Shown one piece after another: positions 1 through 8,064 of a DNA stretch of 64,000 nucleotides. Source of the DNA: an uncultured Eubacteriales bacterium (GTDB lineage: Bacteria > Bacillota > Clostridia > Oscillospirales > Oscillospiraceae); the NCBI GenBank assembly GCA_959602365.1, contig CAUGSS010000007.1:39935-103934 (forward strand). Reading direction: 5' to 3'. Under the pieces are notes generated by a model that did not search any database, was not told where the DNA came from, and was given only the letters and a program-made list of their open reading frames with translations. The number at the start of each line of letters is the position of its first letter. Within the stretch, counting starts at the first letter, position 1. Made by a program: the position numbers and the translations under genes.

Positions 1-693
1 GAGATCATTGCGTTTACGCTTAATGACCTGATCTGCGCTAAGAAGGCCGGCTTTCCCATGGTTCGAACTCAGCATGCGATCAGCCCCAAGATCTTTAGGC
101 AGATGATTCCATTCTGCAAAGAGCTGGGGGTAAAGCTCACTATTGAGATGCATCATCCGCACCATCCCAATGTTCCGGTCTGGAAAGAATACATTGAGAT
201 CATGCGCGGTGAGGGCAAGGGTGTCTTGGGTTTTGTGCCGGATATGAGTATCTTCCAGGACTATCCCCACGCGCTCTGGATTCAGGAAGCGCTGCATGCC
301 GGCGTACGCAAGGATGTACTGGACCATATGCTGGAGCTGCACAAGGCAAAGACACCTCGTGAAGAGATCTTGGCGGGAGATTTGACCGAGATTGAACGGT
401 TCTATGGTGAACAGATGATCGATGATTATGACGGCGCTGCGCGGGTGTCTCAACTGAAAGATCTGATGGATTGCGTGTTTTATATGCACGGAAAGTTCTA
501 TTACATCGATAAGGATCTAAAAGAAATCGCCATTCCATACCCTGAGATTATGAACATGCTTCAGGAAGTCGGATACAGCGGATATATTGCCTGCGAATAT
601 GAGGGCCATCATTTTGACACAACGATCAGTGCTGTTGATCAATTGACCAGATATGTGGCAATGAGTAATAAATTGCTGGGCCGCAGAGCTTGA
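1..693 (+). CDS. Sugar-phosphate isomerase/epimerase-like TIM barrel (5' truncated)
   Basis: The reading frame is open from base 1, so the start lies upstream of the window and about 230 C-terminal residues are present. The four usual metal-ligand positions of the xylose-isomerase-like/AP-endonuclease-2 TIM barrel can be picked out: Glu in IEMHHP, Asp in VPDMS, His in YMHGKFY and Glu in ACEYEG. The HGKFY...IPYPEI...GGY-like...EYEG block resembles, from memory, the catalytic subunit of C-glycoside deglycosidases (DgpC/DfgA group), but also ordinary isomerases. It begins an operon with two Gfo/Idh/MocA oxidoreductases. Substrate is unknown; a role in epimerising or eliminating from a keto-sugar is inferred. 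Confidence 0.8.
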   Translation, partial: EIIAFTLNDLICAKKAGFPMVRTQHAISPKIFRQMIPFCKELGVKLTIEMHHPHHPNVPVWKEYIEIMRGEGKGVLGFVPDMSIFQDYPHALWIQEALHAGVRKDVLDHMLELHKAKTPREEILAGDLTEIERFYGEQMIDDYDGAARVSQLKDLMDCVFYMHGKFYYIDKDLKEIAIPYPEIMNMLQEVGYSGYIACEYEGHHFDTTISAVDQLTRYVAMSNKLLGRRA

Positions 694-725
694 ACTGGAA
701 ATACTTGTTCGAAAGGATGTCGAGT

Positions 726-1979
726 ATGCTGAAGCGTAAAGTTAAAGTGGGAGTTGTCGGCTGTGGCGGTATTTGCAAGGCGACCTACATGAATAATATG
801 GTCAACAAATTTGAAATCGTTGACGTTGTTGGCTGCTATGATTTGATCGAGTCTCGCATGGACTACATGGTTGAGCACTATGGCGTTAAAAAATATGATA
901 GCCTGGAAGCCATTGTCAGCGATCCCGAAATCGAAATTATTGTCAATTTAACCTATCCGGAGTCCCATTTCCTGGTGTCCTCTGAGGCGATGAAACATGG
1001 TAAAAGCGTTTATTGTGAAAAGATGATGGCGCCCGACTTTAAACAGGCCCAAGAACTGGCGCGTCTGGCCGAAGAAAATCATGTTATGTACACAACCGCG
1101 CCTGACACCTTTTTGGGTGCCCATGAGCAGAGCGCGCGGTTTTACATCGATCAGGGCTTTATTGGAAAACCTGTCACAGTACATGCACAGGTGACCAGTC
1201 GCTACCAGCCGGATACGCCCTTTTTTGATCAGGCGCCCCGCTATTATTTCTTTCCCCTGCACTATGGCGGTGGATTTCCCTTTGACCTGGGCGGGTATTA
1301 TATTCACCAGATGATTAATCTGTTTGGTTCAGTCAAACGAATTACGGGCTTCGGCGGTAATATGAATCCGCACCGCATTTATTCTAATCCCAAACACCCT
1401 AAGTACGGCGAGAGCTTTGAGGTCAACACGCCCACAACCCTGTTGGCTGCCCTTGAGTTTGAAAACGGCGTTCTCGGCACGTTCCATATTTCCTCTGACT
1501 CTTTTGTAAGCCAGAGCTTTGTGGTCACTGGTACCGATGGTACCATCAAGCTGGGAGATCCCAATTTGTTCAATGACCGCCTGTCCGTGACCCGCCCGGG
1601 CGCGGCACCTGAGATTGAAGTTGTCCTGCCCGGGCAGCAGCCGCACATGGATGAGGCAGCCGAGGATTCAGCAGATCCCGATTTGCAGACTCTGGTGGAG
1701 CCGACTCCTGTTGAAGAGGTCTCTCTGCCATTGCTGCATCCTTTCTATGATTCGCTCCGGGGCGTAGGATTAGCCGATATGTGTTACGCTTTGGTCAATG
1801 GGCGCCGTTCCCGCTGCCACTATGACATTGGACTACACGCCATTGAAGTGATCCACGGGATTCAGGAGTCCTGCAAAACAGGCCGGATTTATGAAATGAC
1901 AACCAAGTGCCAGCGGCCGGAGGCTGTTCCCATGAGTACGGCGTCAAGGACTGGCCAGGAGGCTGTGCTTGATAACTGA
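726..1979 (+). CDS. Gfo/Idh/MocA family oxidoreductase
   Basis: A 417-residue NAD(P)-dependent dehydrogenase of the Gfo/Idh/MocA family. The N-terminal Rossmann fold opens with KVGVVGCGGI. The usual CEKP motif is CEKMM, a departure from consensus. The substrate-side segment GGGFPFDLGGYYIHQM carries the usual Asp/His pair. I chose the ATG at 726 because AAAGG lies about 9 bases before it; an in-frame TTG at 690 and ATG at 717 lack a site. Family members oxidise or reduce sugar, inositol or glycoside hydroxyls, often at C3. It is 32 bases behind the first TIM-barrel gene and probably co-transcribed. The exact substrate cannot be read from sequence. Confidence 0.85.
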   Translation: MLKRKVKVGVVGCGGICKATYMNNMVNKFEIVDVVGCYDLIESRMDYMVEHYGVKKYDSLEAIVSDPEIEIIVNLTYPESHFLVSSEAMKHGKSVYCEKMMAPDFKQAQELARLAEENHVMYTTAPDTFLGAHEQSARFYIDQGFIGKPVTVHAQVTSRYQPDTPFFDQAPRYYFFPLHYGGGFPFDLGGYYIHQMINLFGSVKRITGFGGNMNPHRIYSNPKHPKYGESFEVNTPTTLLAALEFENGVLGTFHISSDSFVSQSFVVTGTDGTIKLGDPNLFNDRLSVTRPGAAPEIEVVLPGQQPHMDEAAEDSADPDLQTLVEPTPVEEVSLPLLHPFYDSLRGVGLADMCYALVNGRRSRCHYDIGLHAIEVIHGIQESCKTGRIYEMTTKCQRPEAVPMSTASRTGQEAVLDN

Positions 1980-2048
1980 TCGGTCTTAGGAATGCTGGCC
2001 GCTTGAAAAGGGAAACTGCGGAGGCATTATAGAAAGAGGGATATTATT

Positions 2049-2882
2049 ATGAGTAAACTGCCTGTAGGCATCCAAGTATATGGCCTGAGAGATCTTCTTG
2101 AACATACGCCCGAAAATTTTGCTTCTGTTATGAAGCGGGTAAAGGAAATTGGGTATGACGGCGTTGAGCTGGCAGGCCTTTATGGCTTGGAGCCGGCCCG
2201 GATCCGGGATACGCTTGCGGAGATTGGACTGGTTCCGCTGAGCGCCCATGTACCTCTGGTAGACATGATGAAAGATATGGATCAGGTAATTGCAGATTAT
2301 ACTATGATCGGCGTCAATTATCTCGTTGTGCCATACCTGCCGGAAGAATACCGCCATAATACCCCAGGTTATCCAGTTGTCATCGAGGCAATGAAAAAAA
2401 TCGGCGCTGCAGCAAAAGCGGCCGGGTTGAAATTGCTGTATCATAACCACAATTTTGAGTTTGTAATGCTGGACAATGGCGTTTTGGGGTTTGATGACAT
2501 CTATGCACAGATTCCGGCCGATCTGTTGATGGTTGAACCGGATACTTGCTGGATTAAAGTTGCAGGGTATGACCCGGCTGCCTATATTGAAAAGTATGCA
2601 TCTCGTTGTGAGATTATCCATCTAAAGGACTTTATCAAGGAGGGAGATCCAAAGAACCTCTACAAGCTGATAGGCATTGAGACAGAAGAGGTGCAAGAAG
2701 ACACTGGTGTGTTTGAGTTCCGCCCGGTGGGGTTTGGCAAAATGATCTGGGAGCCGATTCTACATGCATCTCTGAATGCTGGAGCAAAATGGGTTGTTGT
2801 AGAGCAGGATGAGCATTATGACCTGGACCCGCTGGAGGCTGCACGCAGAAGTCGTGAGTATCTGAAAATCCTCAATTGGTAA
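2049..2882 (+). CDS. Sugar-phosphate isomerase/epimerase (TIM barrel)
   Basis: A complete 277-residue protein of the xylose-isomerase-like TIM-barrel family (IolE/AP endonuclease 2 fold). It opens with KLPVGIQVYGLRD. Candidate metal ligands are visible in order: the LYHNHNFEF strand, VEPDTCWI, IIHLKDF and a terminal VVVEQDEH. A GAAAGAGGG ribosome-binding site precedes the ATG. It is the second such barrel in the operon and is diverged from the first, so the two probably act on different intermediates. Roles in the family include inosose dehydration and keto-sugar isomerisation; which applies here is not known. Confidence 0.85.
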   Translation: MSKLPVGIQVYGLRDLLEHTPENFASVMKRVKEIGYDGVELAGLYGLEPARIRDTLAEIGLVPLSAHVPLVDMMKDMDQVIADYTMIGVNYLVVPYLPEEYRHNTPGYPVVIEAMKKIGAAAKAAGLKLLYHNHNFEFVMLDNGVLGFDDIYAQIPADLLMVEPDTCWIKVAGYDPAAYIEKYASRCEIIHLKDFIKEGDPKNLYKLIGIETEEVQEDTGVFEFRPVGFGKMIWEPILHASLNAGAKWVVVEQDEHYDLDPLEAARRSREYLKILNW

Positions 2883-2912
2883 GTTTGTAAGCATAAAACA
2901 CGCCATATATCG

Positions 2913-2944
2913 CATCCCCTGCGCACTATTCTGCGCAGGGGATG
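2913..2944 (+). other. Intergenic hairpin in the sugar operon
   Basis: A perfect 13-bp inverted repeat (2913-2925 with 2932-2944, 6-base loop) lies between the second TIM barrel and the second dehydrogenase. No T-run follows, so it looks more like an mRNA processing or stabilising element, or a weak terminator setting relative expression, than a full stop. Confidence 0.6.
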
Positions 2945-2991
2945 GAGGTCGTTTAAAAAACCGATTTATAAGTAAAATGGAGGAGAGCAAT

Positions 2992-4074
2992 ATGACCACT
3001 GTACGATTTGGCATTGTCGGCTTTGGCTTTATGGGTTATGAGCATTATAAAATGTTGCACGATTTTCCCGGTGCTGCAGTCACTGCCATCTGCGATCGAA
3101 ATCCAGAGCGCCTGAAGGATGCGTCTGAAGGCCCAACGGTCTATGATGACGCAAACAAGCTTTTTGCTGACCCCAATGTAGACGTCGTTATTTTATCCGC
3201 AAATAATAACCAACACTGTCAATTGGCTTGCGCTGCTGCGGCCGCCGGCAAGGATATTATCTGCGAAAAACCGGTAGCGTTGTCATTGCAGGAACTGGAT
3301 CAGATGGAGGCCGCCGTCAACAGTGCCGGCGTTAAATTCACCGTTCACCAGCAGCGCCGCTTTGACCCTGACTTTCGTACCACTTGGAATGTCATCGCAT
3401 CAGGTACGTTGGGAAATATTTATACCATTAAATCCAGTTTATATGGCTACAACGGAAATATGCATGATTGGCATATTTATAAGGCTGAAGGAGGCGGCAT
3501 GCTTTATGACTGGGGTGTGCATCTGATAGATCAGATGTTATGGATGATAGACAGCCCCGTGAAAAGCGTTTATGCGGACATCCGTAATGTCATAAATAAA
3601 GAAGTAGATGACTACTTCCATATTATTCTCCGCTTTTATAACGGATGGACCGGAGATTTGGAGCTGGGCACTTATTACCTGAGCCAAAGAAAAAATTGGT
3701 TCGAGCGCCACTGGTATGTGGGTGGAAATAAAGGCGTTATGGAGCTGGAAGGCTTTCATCCTAAGGGGGCCATTGTCCGAACGACAAAACTGTTAACAGA
3801 AGTTGGTAATACACGAGCGAAAGGCGCTGGCGGGCCCACGCGCTCCTTTGGAACTCCGGAGCCGGGGCTGATTGTTACAGAGCCGTTGCTCATTGCCCGC
3901 ACGGAGCATGCAGACTATTTTCGCAATTATATCAGGGCGTGGAATGGAGAAGGGGAGTTCTTGGTCAAAATTCCGGAGGTCCGCCGGAGTCTGCGCTTGA
4001 TGATGGCCGCATGGGTATCATCTGAAAGAGGGTTTGCCGTCCCCTTCGAGAAGGAAGATGGTAGCCTGGTTTGA
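2992..4074 (+). CDS. Gfo/Idh/MocA family oxidoreductase
   Basis: A 360-residue NAD(P)-dependent sugar-type dehydrogenase. The N-terminal Rossmann segment is FGIVGFGFMG, the canonical ICEKPVALS motif is present, and GGGMLYDWGVHLIDQM carries the catalytic Asp/His region. The ATG at 2992 follows GGAGGAG with good spacing; an upstream in-frame ATG at 2977 overlaps that site and is rejected. It is clearly a different subfamily from the dehydrogenase at 726, which fits a pathway needing an oxidation and a separate reduction of a sugar ring carbon. Substrate unknown. Confidence 0.87.
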   Translation: MTTVRFGIVGFGFMGYEHYKMLHDFPGAAVTAICDRNPERLKDASEGPTVYDDANKLFADPNVDVVILSANNNQHCQLACAAAAAGKDIICEKPVALSLQELDQMEAAVNSAGVKFTVHQQRRFDPDFRTTWNVIASGTLGNIYTIKSSLYGYNGNMHDWHIYKAEGGGMLYDWGVHLIDQMLWMIDSPVKSVYADIRNVINKEVDDYFHIILRFYNGWTGDLELGTYYLSQRKNWFERHWYVGGNKGVMELEGFHPKGAIVRTTKLLTEVGNTRAKGAGGPTRSFGTPEPGLIVTEPLLIARTEHADYFRNYIRAWNGEGEFLVKIPEVRRSLRLMMAAWVSSERGFAVPFEKEDGSLV

Positions 4075-4128
4075 TATTAGCTTTCATAACCTATAGACAT
4101 GAGTTCAAATCAATTTAGGTAAGGTGCT

Positions 4129-5076
4129 ATGAAATACTATATTGGGGTTGACCTGGGCGGAACAAATATTGCTTGTGGCGTTGTCACTCAGGACGGAAAA
4201 TTATTGGCAAGGCATTCTGTCCTTACTGCCAGAGCGCGGCCGGCAGAAGAAATTATTGCGGATATGGTCGCTGCGTCAAATGAAGCGATTAAAATGGCTG
4301 GCATTGATTGGCGCGAAATCGAAGGGCTGGGAATAGGTGTTCCCGGGGCAGTGAATGACGCGACAGGTATGGTGCTTCGTACCACGAATCTAGACTGGTA
4401 TTGTCTGCCATTGGCTAAAATCATACAGCAAAAAGTTAGCGTTCCAGTTCATCTGGGCAATGATGCGGACTGCGCTGCATTGGGCGAAGTAGTTTCCGGC
4501 TGCGCCAGCAAGTATTCTAGTGCTGCGATGATCACAATTGGTACTGGAATAGGCGGCGGACTGATTTGTGACAAAAAAGTATTTGCTGGGTGGGCTGGCG
4601 GTGGCACAGAACCGGGGCATATTCCATTGCTTTTGGGCGGAGAGCCATGCGGATGCGGCAATCAAGGGTGCTTTGAGGCATATGCCTCTGCTACGGCTTT
4701 GACTCGGCAAACAAAGCGGGCTATGCAGGAGAACCCGAACTCGGCCCTGTGGCGGGTGGCACCCTTATTGGAGGAAGTCAATGCAAAGACGCCTTTTGAC
4801 GCAGCTTTGCTGAATGATGCTACGGCCATTGCGGTGCTAGACCAGTACGAGGAATATTTGGCGGCGGGCATTGGCGGAATTGTAAATTTGGTACGGCCGG
4901 AGGCTATCATTATAGGCGGCGGTGTCAGTTGTCAAGGAGACACTTTATTGATTCCGCTGCGAGAAAAGTTGAAGAAATACTGTTATGCCTCGGAGTTTAT
5001 TGCTCCGCCGGTGGTAGTTTCCGCTACGCTGGGAAATGATGCGGGGATTATCGGTGCTGCTATGTTAGCAAGATGA
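4129..5076 (+). CDS. ROK family sugar kinase / glucokinase-like
   Basis: A 315-residue ROK family protein. The phosphate-binding start GVDLGGTNIACG is present, the catalytic Asp lies in GNDADCAALGE, and the zinc site is formed by His in EPGHIPL and cysteines in CGCGNQGCFEAY. No N-terminal helix-turn-helix domain is seen, so this is a kinase rather than a ROK repressor. It would phosphorylate the hexose released by the upstream enzymes, most simply glucose to glucose-6-phosphate, though specificity cannot be fixed. It lies 54 bases downstream of the second dehydrogenase. Confidence 0.87.
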   Translation: MKYYIGVDLGGTNIACGVVTQDGKLLARHSVLTARARPAEEIIADMVAASNEAIKMAGIDWREIEGLGIGVPGAVNDATGMVLRTTNLDWYCLPLAKIIQQKVSVPVHLGNDADCAALGEVVSGCASKYSSAAMITIGTGIGGGLICDKKVFAGWAGGGTEPGHIPLLLGGEPCGCGNQGCFEAYASATALTRQTKRAMQENPNSALWRVAPLLEEVNAKTPFDAALLNDATAIAVLDQYEEYLAAGIGGIVNLVRPEAIIIGGGVSCQGDTLLIPLREKLKKYCYASEFIAPPVVVSATLGNDAGIIGAAMLAR

Positions 5077-5086
5077 GGTTATTAGT

Positions 5087-5731
5087 ATGACGGAAGAAGA
5101 AAAAATTAGGGCAGGAATTCTGTTTGATCCAAATGATCCGGAACTTGTGGTAGCCAAACGAAAGGCGCATAAACTGAATCTCGATTACAATAGGCTTTAT
5201 GAAGATCAGATAAATCAACGAACTGCTATTTTAAATGATCTGCTAGGAACGCTTGGTGAAGGAAGTTATTTGCAAGGGCCAATCACATTTCACTATGGTA
5301 AACATACCAGAATTGGTGCAAACTGTTTTATTAATTTCAATTTAACAGTTCAGGATGACGCGGAGGTAACCATTGGAGATTATTGCAATATTGGCCCCAA
5401 TGTTACTATCGTGACGCCGGTTCATCCTATGTTACCCAATGAACGCAGAGCGATTTTGCGCGCTAATGGCAGTCTCGCCCGCCTTTGCTATGCCAAACCA
5501 GTCCGTATTGGACGGGATTGCTGGTTGGGAGCCAATGTAATCATATGTCCCGGGGTGACCATCGGAGATAATTGCGTGATCGGAGCGGGAAGTGTAGTCA
5601 CAAGATCGGTACCCGTAAATTCGTTTGCGGCTGGGAATCCATGCAGGGTGATCCGAGCAATCACTGAAGCCGACAGCCTTGGGTTACATCCTGAGCTCTT
5701 GGGGGATAATTGCATTCTTTCTAGCGGTTAA
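5087..5731 (+). CDS. Maltose/galactoside O-acetyltransferase-like (hexapeptide)
   Basis: A 214-residue left-handed beta-helix acetyltransferase. Residues 1-55 form the helical N-terminal domain of the maltose O-acetyltransferase group, followed by hexapeptide repeats. The catalytic His is expected in VTPVHPMLP. Members use acetyl-CoA to acetylate non-metabolisable or excess sugars. It starts 10 bases after the ROK kinase and is the last gene of the operon. The acceptor sugar is unknown; a detoxifying role for glycosides or free sugar is inferred. Confidence 0.83.
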   Translation: MTEEEKIRAGILFDPNDPELVVAKRKAHKLNLDYNRLYEDQINQRTAILNDLLGTLGEGSYLQGPITFHYGKHTRIGANCFINFNLTVQDDAEVTIGDYCNIGPNVTIVTPVHPMLPNERRAILRANGSLARLCYAKPVRIGRDCWLGANVIICPGVTIGDNCVIGAGSVVTRSVPVNSFAAGNPCRVIRAITEADSLGLHPELLGDNCILSSG

Positions 5732-5876
5732 AGATATGATAGAGGATAATGCTGGGATAATATACCGATAGCTTAGTCGCGCTGCCCTGTTTGTCACTTG
5801 GGATGCATACAAGTAATCACGCGAGATTGGTGAGAATAAGGGCGGCAGTTTGAATCTACCTATCAGTGCCTCAGGT

Positions 5877-5909
5877 CCCCCGTAGTCGTCTGATTACGGG
5901 GGGCTTTTT
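5877..5909 (+). terminator. Rho-independent terminator after sugar operon
   Basis: An 8-bp GC-rich stem (5877-5884 with 5895-5902) is followed by GCTTTTT. It lies about 145 bases after the acetyltransferase stop; the intervening bases 5732-5876 show no recognisable gene. Confidence 0.7.
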
Positions 5910-5941
5910 GAGAGATTCATTAAGCCTTGGCTGCTTTGGCT

Positions 5942-6067
5942 TCACCGGGATACAAGTGTGTATGTATAATCCGGCGTAGAATGGAAACCGTCGTAGCCGC
6001 GGCCGCTCAGCCGATCCCAGAGGTCTTCCACCACCTGGGGCGCTTTGTAATTCTTGTTCTTGTACAT
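5942..6067 (-). CDS. Small 41-residue ORF, unknown
   Basis: A minus-strand ORF begins at an ATG at 6067, preceded at 6 bases by a near-perfect AGGAGGAG ribosome-binding site. It encodes 41 residues starting MYKNKNYKAPQVVEDLWD and ending YTLVSR. The composition is plausible for a soluble peptide, with no membrane segment and no motif I recognise. A longer ORF over the same bases in another frame lacks such a site. It sits just outside the IS110 left end, so it may be a remnant of a gene interrupted or trimmed by mobile DNA. Confidence 0.4.
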   Translation of the reverse strand: MYKNKNYKAPQVVEDLWDRLSGRGYDGFHSTPDYTYTLVSR

Positions 6068-6133
6068 ATGTGCTCCTCCTTATTATAGAGTAGTAGTTAT
6101 TAGAGCCCCTCTCCAAGGGCTGTGTGCTACACT

Positions 6134-6318
6134 GTAAGGGATGCTGTGGATTGGTGTTCAGCCCCTACCACAAGATGGTTTTAGAAAGGTTCCAACCACA
6201 GCCCTTACAATTTTGTTGATCAGTTAAATACCGCCAGACGGTTGATGTGGAACAAGGCTACAAAAGTAAGGTGTACTGTGGATACAGCATCACAAATCTA
6301 ACCGCTGGAGGATTTGCT
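6134..6318 (+). ncRNA. Candidate IS110 bridge RNA region
   Basis: Between the presumed left end and the transposase start, a strong stem can be drawn: GTAAGG (6134-6139) plus GCTGTGG (6143-6149) pair with CCACAGC (6196-6202) plus CCTTAC (6203-6208), enclosing a loop of about 46 bases. Known IS110 bridge RNAs are transcribed from this position and carry target- and donor-binding loops within such stems. AGCCCCT occurs both in this loop and at the presumed left end near 6103-6109, as a guide/donor match would require. The RNA limits and loop assignments are inference. Confidence 0.4.
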
Positions 6319-7497
6319 ATGGTGATTTCTGTTGGTATCGATGTCTCAAAGGATAAGCATGACTGCTTTATCGTCAGTTCCGAGGGTGAAGTCCTGGCGG
6401 ATGTGTTCACCATCCCCAACACACTGGGCGGGTTCAACTATCTGTTACAAAGAATCCAGGACAGCGCCACACCACAGGACAAAATAAGAGTAGGGCTTGA
6501 GGCTACCGGACATTATAGCTACAATCTGCTCGGGTTTCTCCTTGACAACGGTCTGGCCGCCTACGTCTTGAACCCCTTGCGCACAAACCTTTACCGAAAG
6601 AGCCTCAGTCTGAGAAAAACCAAGACTGACCAGGTGGATGCGCGAACGATTGCTTCTATGCTGTTATCCGATGCGGGCCTCAAACCCTATACAAATACAG
6701 TATACCACAACGAGGAACTAAAGTCACTGACCAGATACCGTTTTGATAAGGTGAAAGAGCGGGCGAAACTGAAAACCTCTATTTCCCGATTGGTCTGCAT
6801 CTTGTTTCCCGAACTGGAAAAGCTGGTTCCCACACTTCACATGGCCTCTGTTTACGCCCTTCTGGAGGAGCTCCCAAGCGCCAAACAGATCGCCGCGGCT
6901 CATTTGACAAGGCTGAAAGCACTTCTTGAAACTGCCTCCAAAGGTCACTACAAACGGGATATGGCTTTGGAAATCCGAGATGCCGCCAGAAATTCTATTG
7001 GCTCTCGGATGCCTGCCAAGTCCCTTGAATTGCAGCGCACTATTCGGCTTATCCGGGAGCTGGATGCCGAGATTGAGGAAATTGAGGAGCAGATTCAGTT
7101 CTTGATGGAGAACCTTCATTCCCCCATTACCACCGTCCCGGGCATGGGCTTCCGCGTGGCAGCCATGATCCTGGCAGAGGTGGGAGACTTCACTCGCTTT
7201 GATTCCCCGGACAAGCTGTTGGCCTATGCTGGGATGTCTCCTTCTACTTACCAATCTGGACAGCTAAAAAATTGCTACCCACATATGGAGAAACGCGGCT
7301 CCAGATACTTACGCTATGCCCTTTACAACGCAACCAAGTATGTCTGTCACTGGGATCCGACCTTTGCTGCTTACCTCGCTAAGAAACGGGCAGAGAGTAA
7401 GCGCTACAATGTCGCACTTTCTCATGCTGCCAAGAAATTAGTGCGTTTGATTTTCGCCATGGAAAAATCCAGAGCACCCTACCACTTAGCCGCTTAA
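6319..7497 (+). CDS. IS110 family transposase
   Basis: A 392-residue transposase. The N-terminal RuvC-like DEDD domain shows VGIDVSKDKHD (first Asp), GLEATGHY (Glu) and KTDQVDARTIA (Asp pair). The C-terminal transposase_20 domain shows TVPGMGFRVAAMILAEVGD and AGMSPSTYQSGQ followed by KRGSRYLRYAL, with the Ser expected to attack DNA in this domain. I chose the ATG at 6319, preceded by GGAGGA, over an upstream in-frame start at 6247 that would eat into the structured leader. The ORF is intact and of normal length, so the element may be active. Confidence 0.93.
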   Translation: MVISVGIDVSKDKHDCFIVSSEGEVLADVFTIPNTLGGFNYLLQRIQDSATPQDKIRVGLEATGHYSYNLLGFLLDNGLAAYVLNPLRTNLYRKSLSLRKTKTDQVDARTIASMLLSDAGLKPYTNTVYHNEELKSLTRYRFDKVKERAKLKTSISRLVCILFPELEKLVPTLHMASVYALLEELPSAKQIAAAHLTRLKALLETASKGHYKRDMALEIRDAARNSIGSRMPAKSLELQRTIRLIRELDAEIEEIEEQIQFLMENLHSPITTVPGMGFRVAAMILAEVGDFTRFDSPDKLLAYAGMSPSTYQSGQLKNCYPHMEKRGSRYLRYALYNATKYVCHWDPTFAAYLAKKRAESKRYNVALSHAAKKLVRLIFAMEKSRAPYHLAA

Positions 7498-7667
7498 TCC
7501 CTGATCAATGGTTAGCGAGGGCCTCTCTGAACCCCTGCTTTGTTATACCCTTTTTGAGCCAGCTGGGTTTTCTTCCACCACCGTCCTTTTTAAGGTTGAC
7601 ATCTAATAGTTAATCTTTTATTATTTGCGGGCAATATGGAGGACACTGTGACTTAACATAAACGATA

Positions 7668-7700
7668 CGCCCGACTGGAACCTGGGGTTCCTGCCGGGCG
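7668..7700. other. Compound inverted repeat downstream of IS110
   Basis: Two nested perfect arms, CGCCCG (7668-7673/7695-7700) and GGAACC (7677-7682/7686-7691), separated by symmetric 3-base bulges, form a hairpin. There is no T-run on the plus strand (GCTTTGCG follows). It may terminate the degraded minus-strand unit or be a recombination scar. Confidence 0.5.
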
Positions 7701-7856
7701 CTTTGCGTTATACCAAATTTCCCCGATGTACTTTACCATGCAACGCATCAGAACCTTCACACAGCACTCCTTTTCTTCGGTTAGCGGCTCACCTGCCAAC
7801 CGAGCAATCACCGCTGGCTCCGGCTTCTTTTTGCCATTGGGTCCAGCACGGATAAG

Positions 7857-8064
7857 GCGTTGTGCCAGGCCGCATTCTGCCTTGTTATGAGATTGTCCTC
7901 TCTGGATCAGCGGATTACCCAGAAAAACCGTTCTAGTTTGTTGCATCCATATGTACCGTGCTCTTGGAGATGCCGAACTGTTTGGCCGCTGCCCGGACCG
8001 TTGCCCGCTGCTCAATAATGTATTGGGCCAGCATGACCGCCCGCTCCTCAATGTTTCCTTTCAA
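7857..8064 (-). pseudogene. spoIIID: Degenerate spoIIID (sporulation transcription factor)
   Basis: Reading minus from a TTG at 8064, the frame gives 43 residues that match the SpoIIID N-terminus: LKGNIEERAVMLAQYIIE, then TVRAAAKQFGISKSTVH, which is the helix-turn-helix. A stop at 7933-7935 ends it where VHKDVTERL is expected. After a frame change the same strand reads RFLGNPLIQRG and HNKAECGLAQR, matching eroded forms of the RLLQINP and HNKAERHIRGGLATR segments. A GGGGGGAG site precedes the TTG. SpoIIID is normally about 85 residues and controls mother-cell gene expression. This copy is broken by at least one insertion or frameshift and a deletion. Confidence 0.7.

Larger units (their letters stand above)
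6100..7620 (+). mobile_element. IS110-family insertion sequence (ends approximate)
   Basis: A single transposase ORF is flanked by about 220 bases of structured non-coding DNA on the left and about 120 on the right. This is the layout of IS110-group elements, which lack terminal inverted repeats and encode a bridge RNA in the longer non-coding end. I cannot fix the ends because IS110 makes no obvious target duplication. The left end is placed near 6100 and the right end near 7620 from composition and spacing only. Confidence 0.6.

Noticed and set aside
5871..6116. An 81-codon minus-strand ORF overlapping the 41-codon one
   Set aside because: It lacks a ribosome-binding site, whereas the 41-codon frame has an excellent one.
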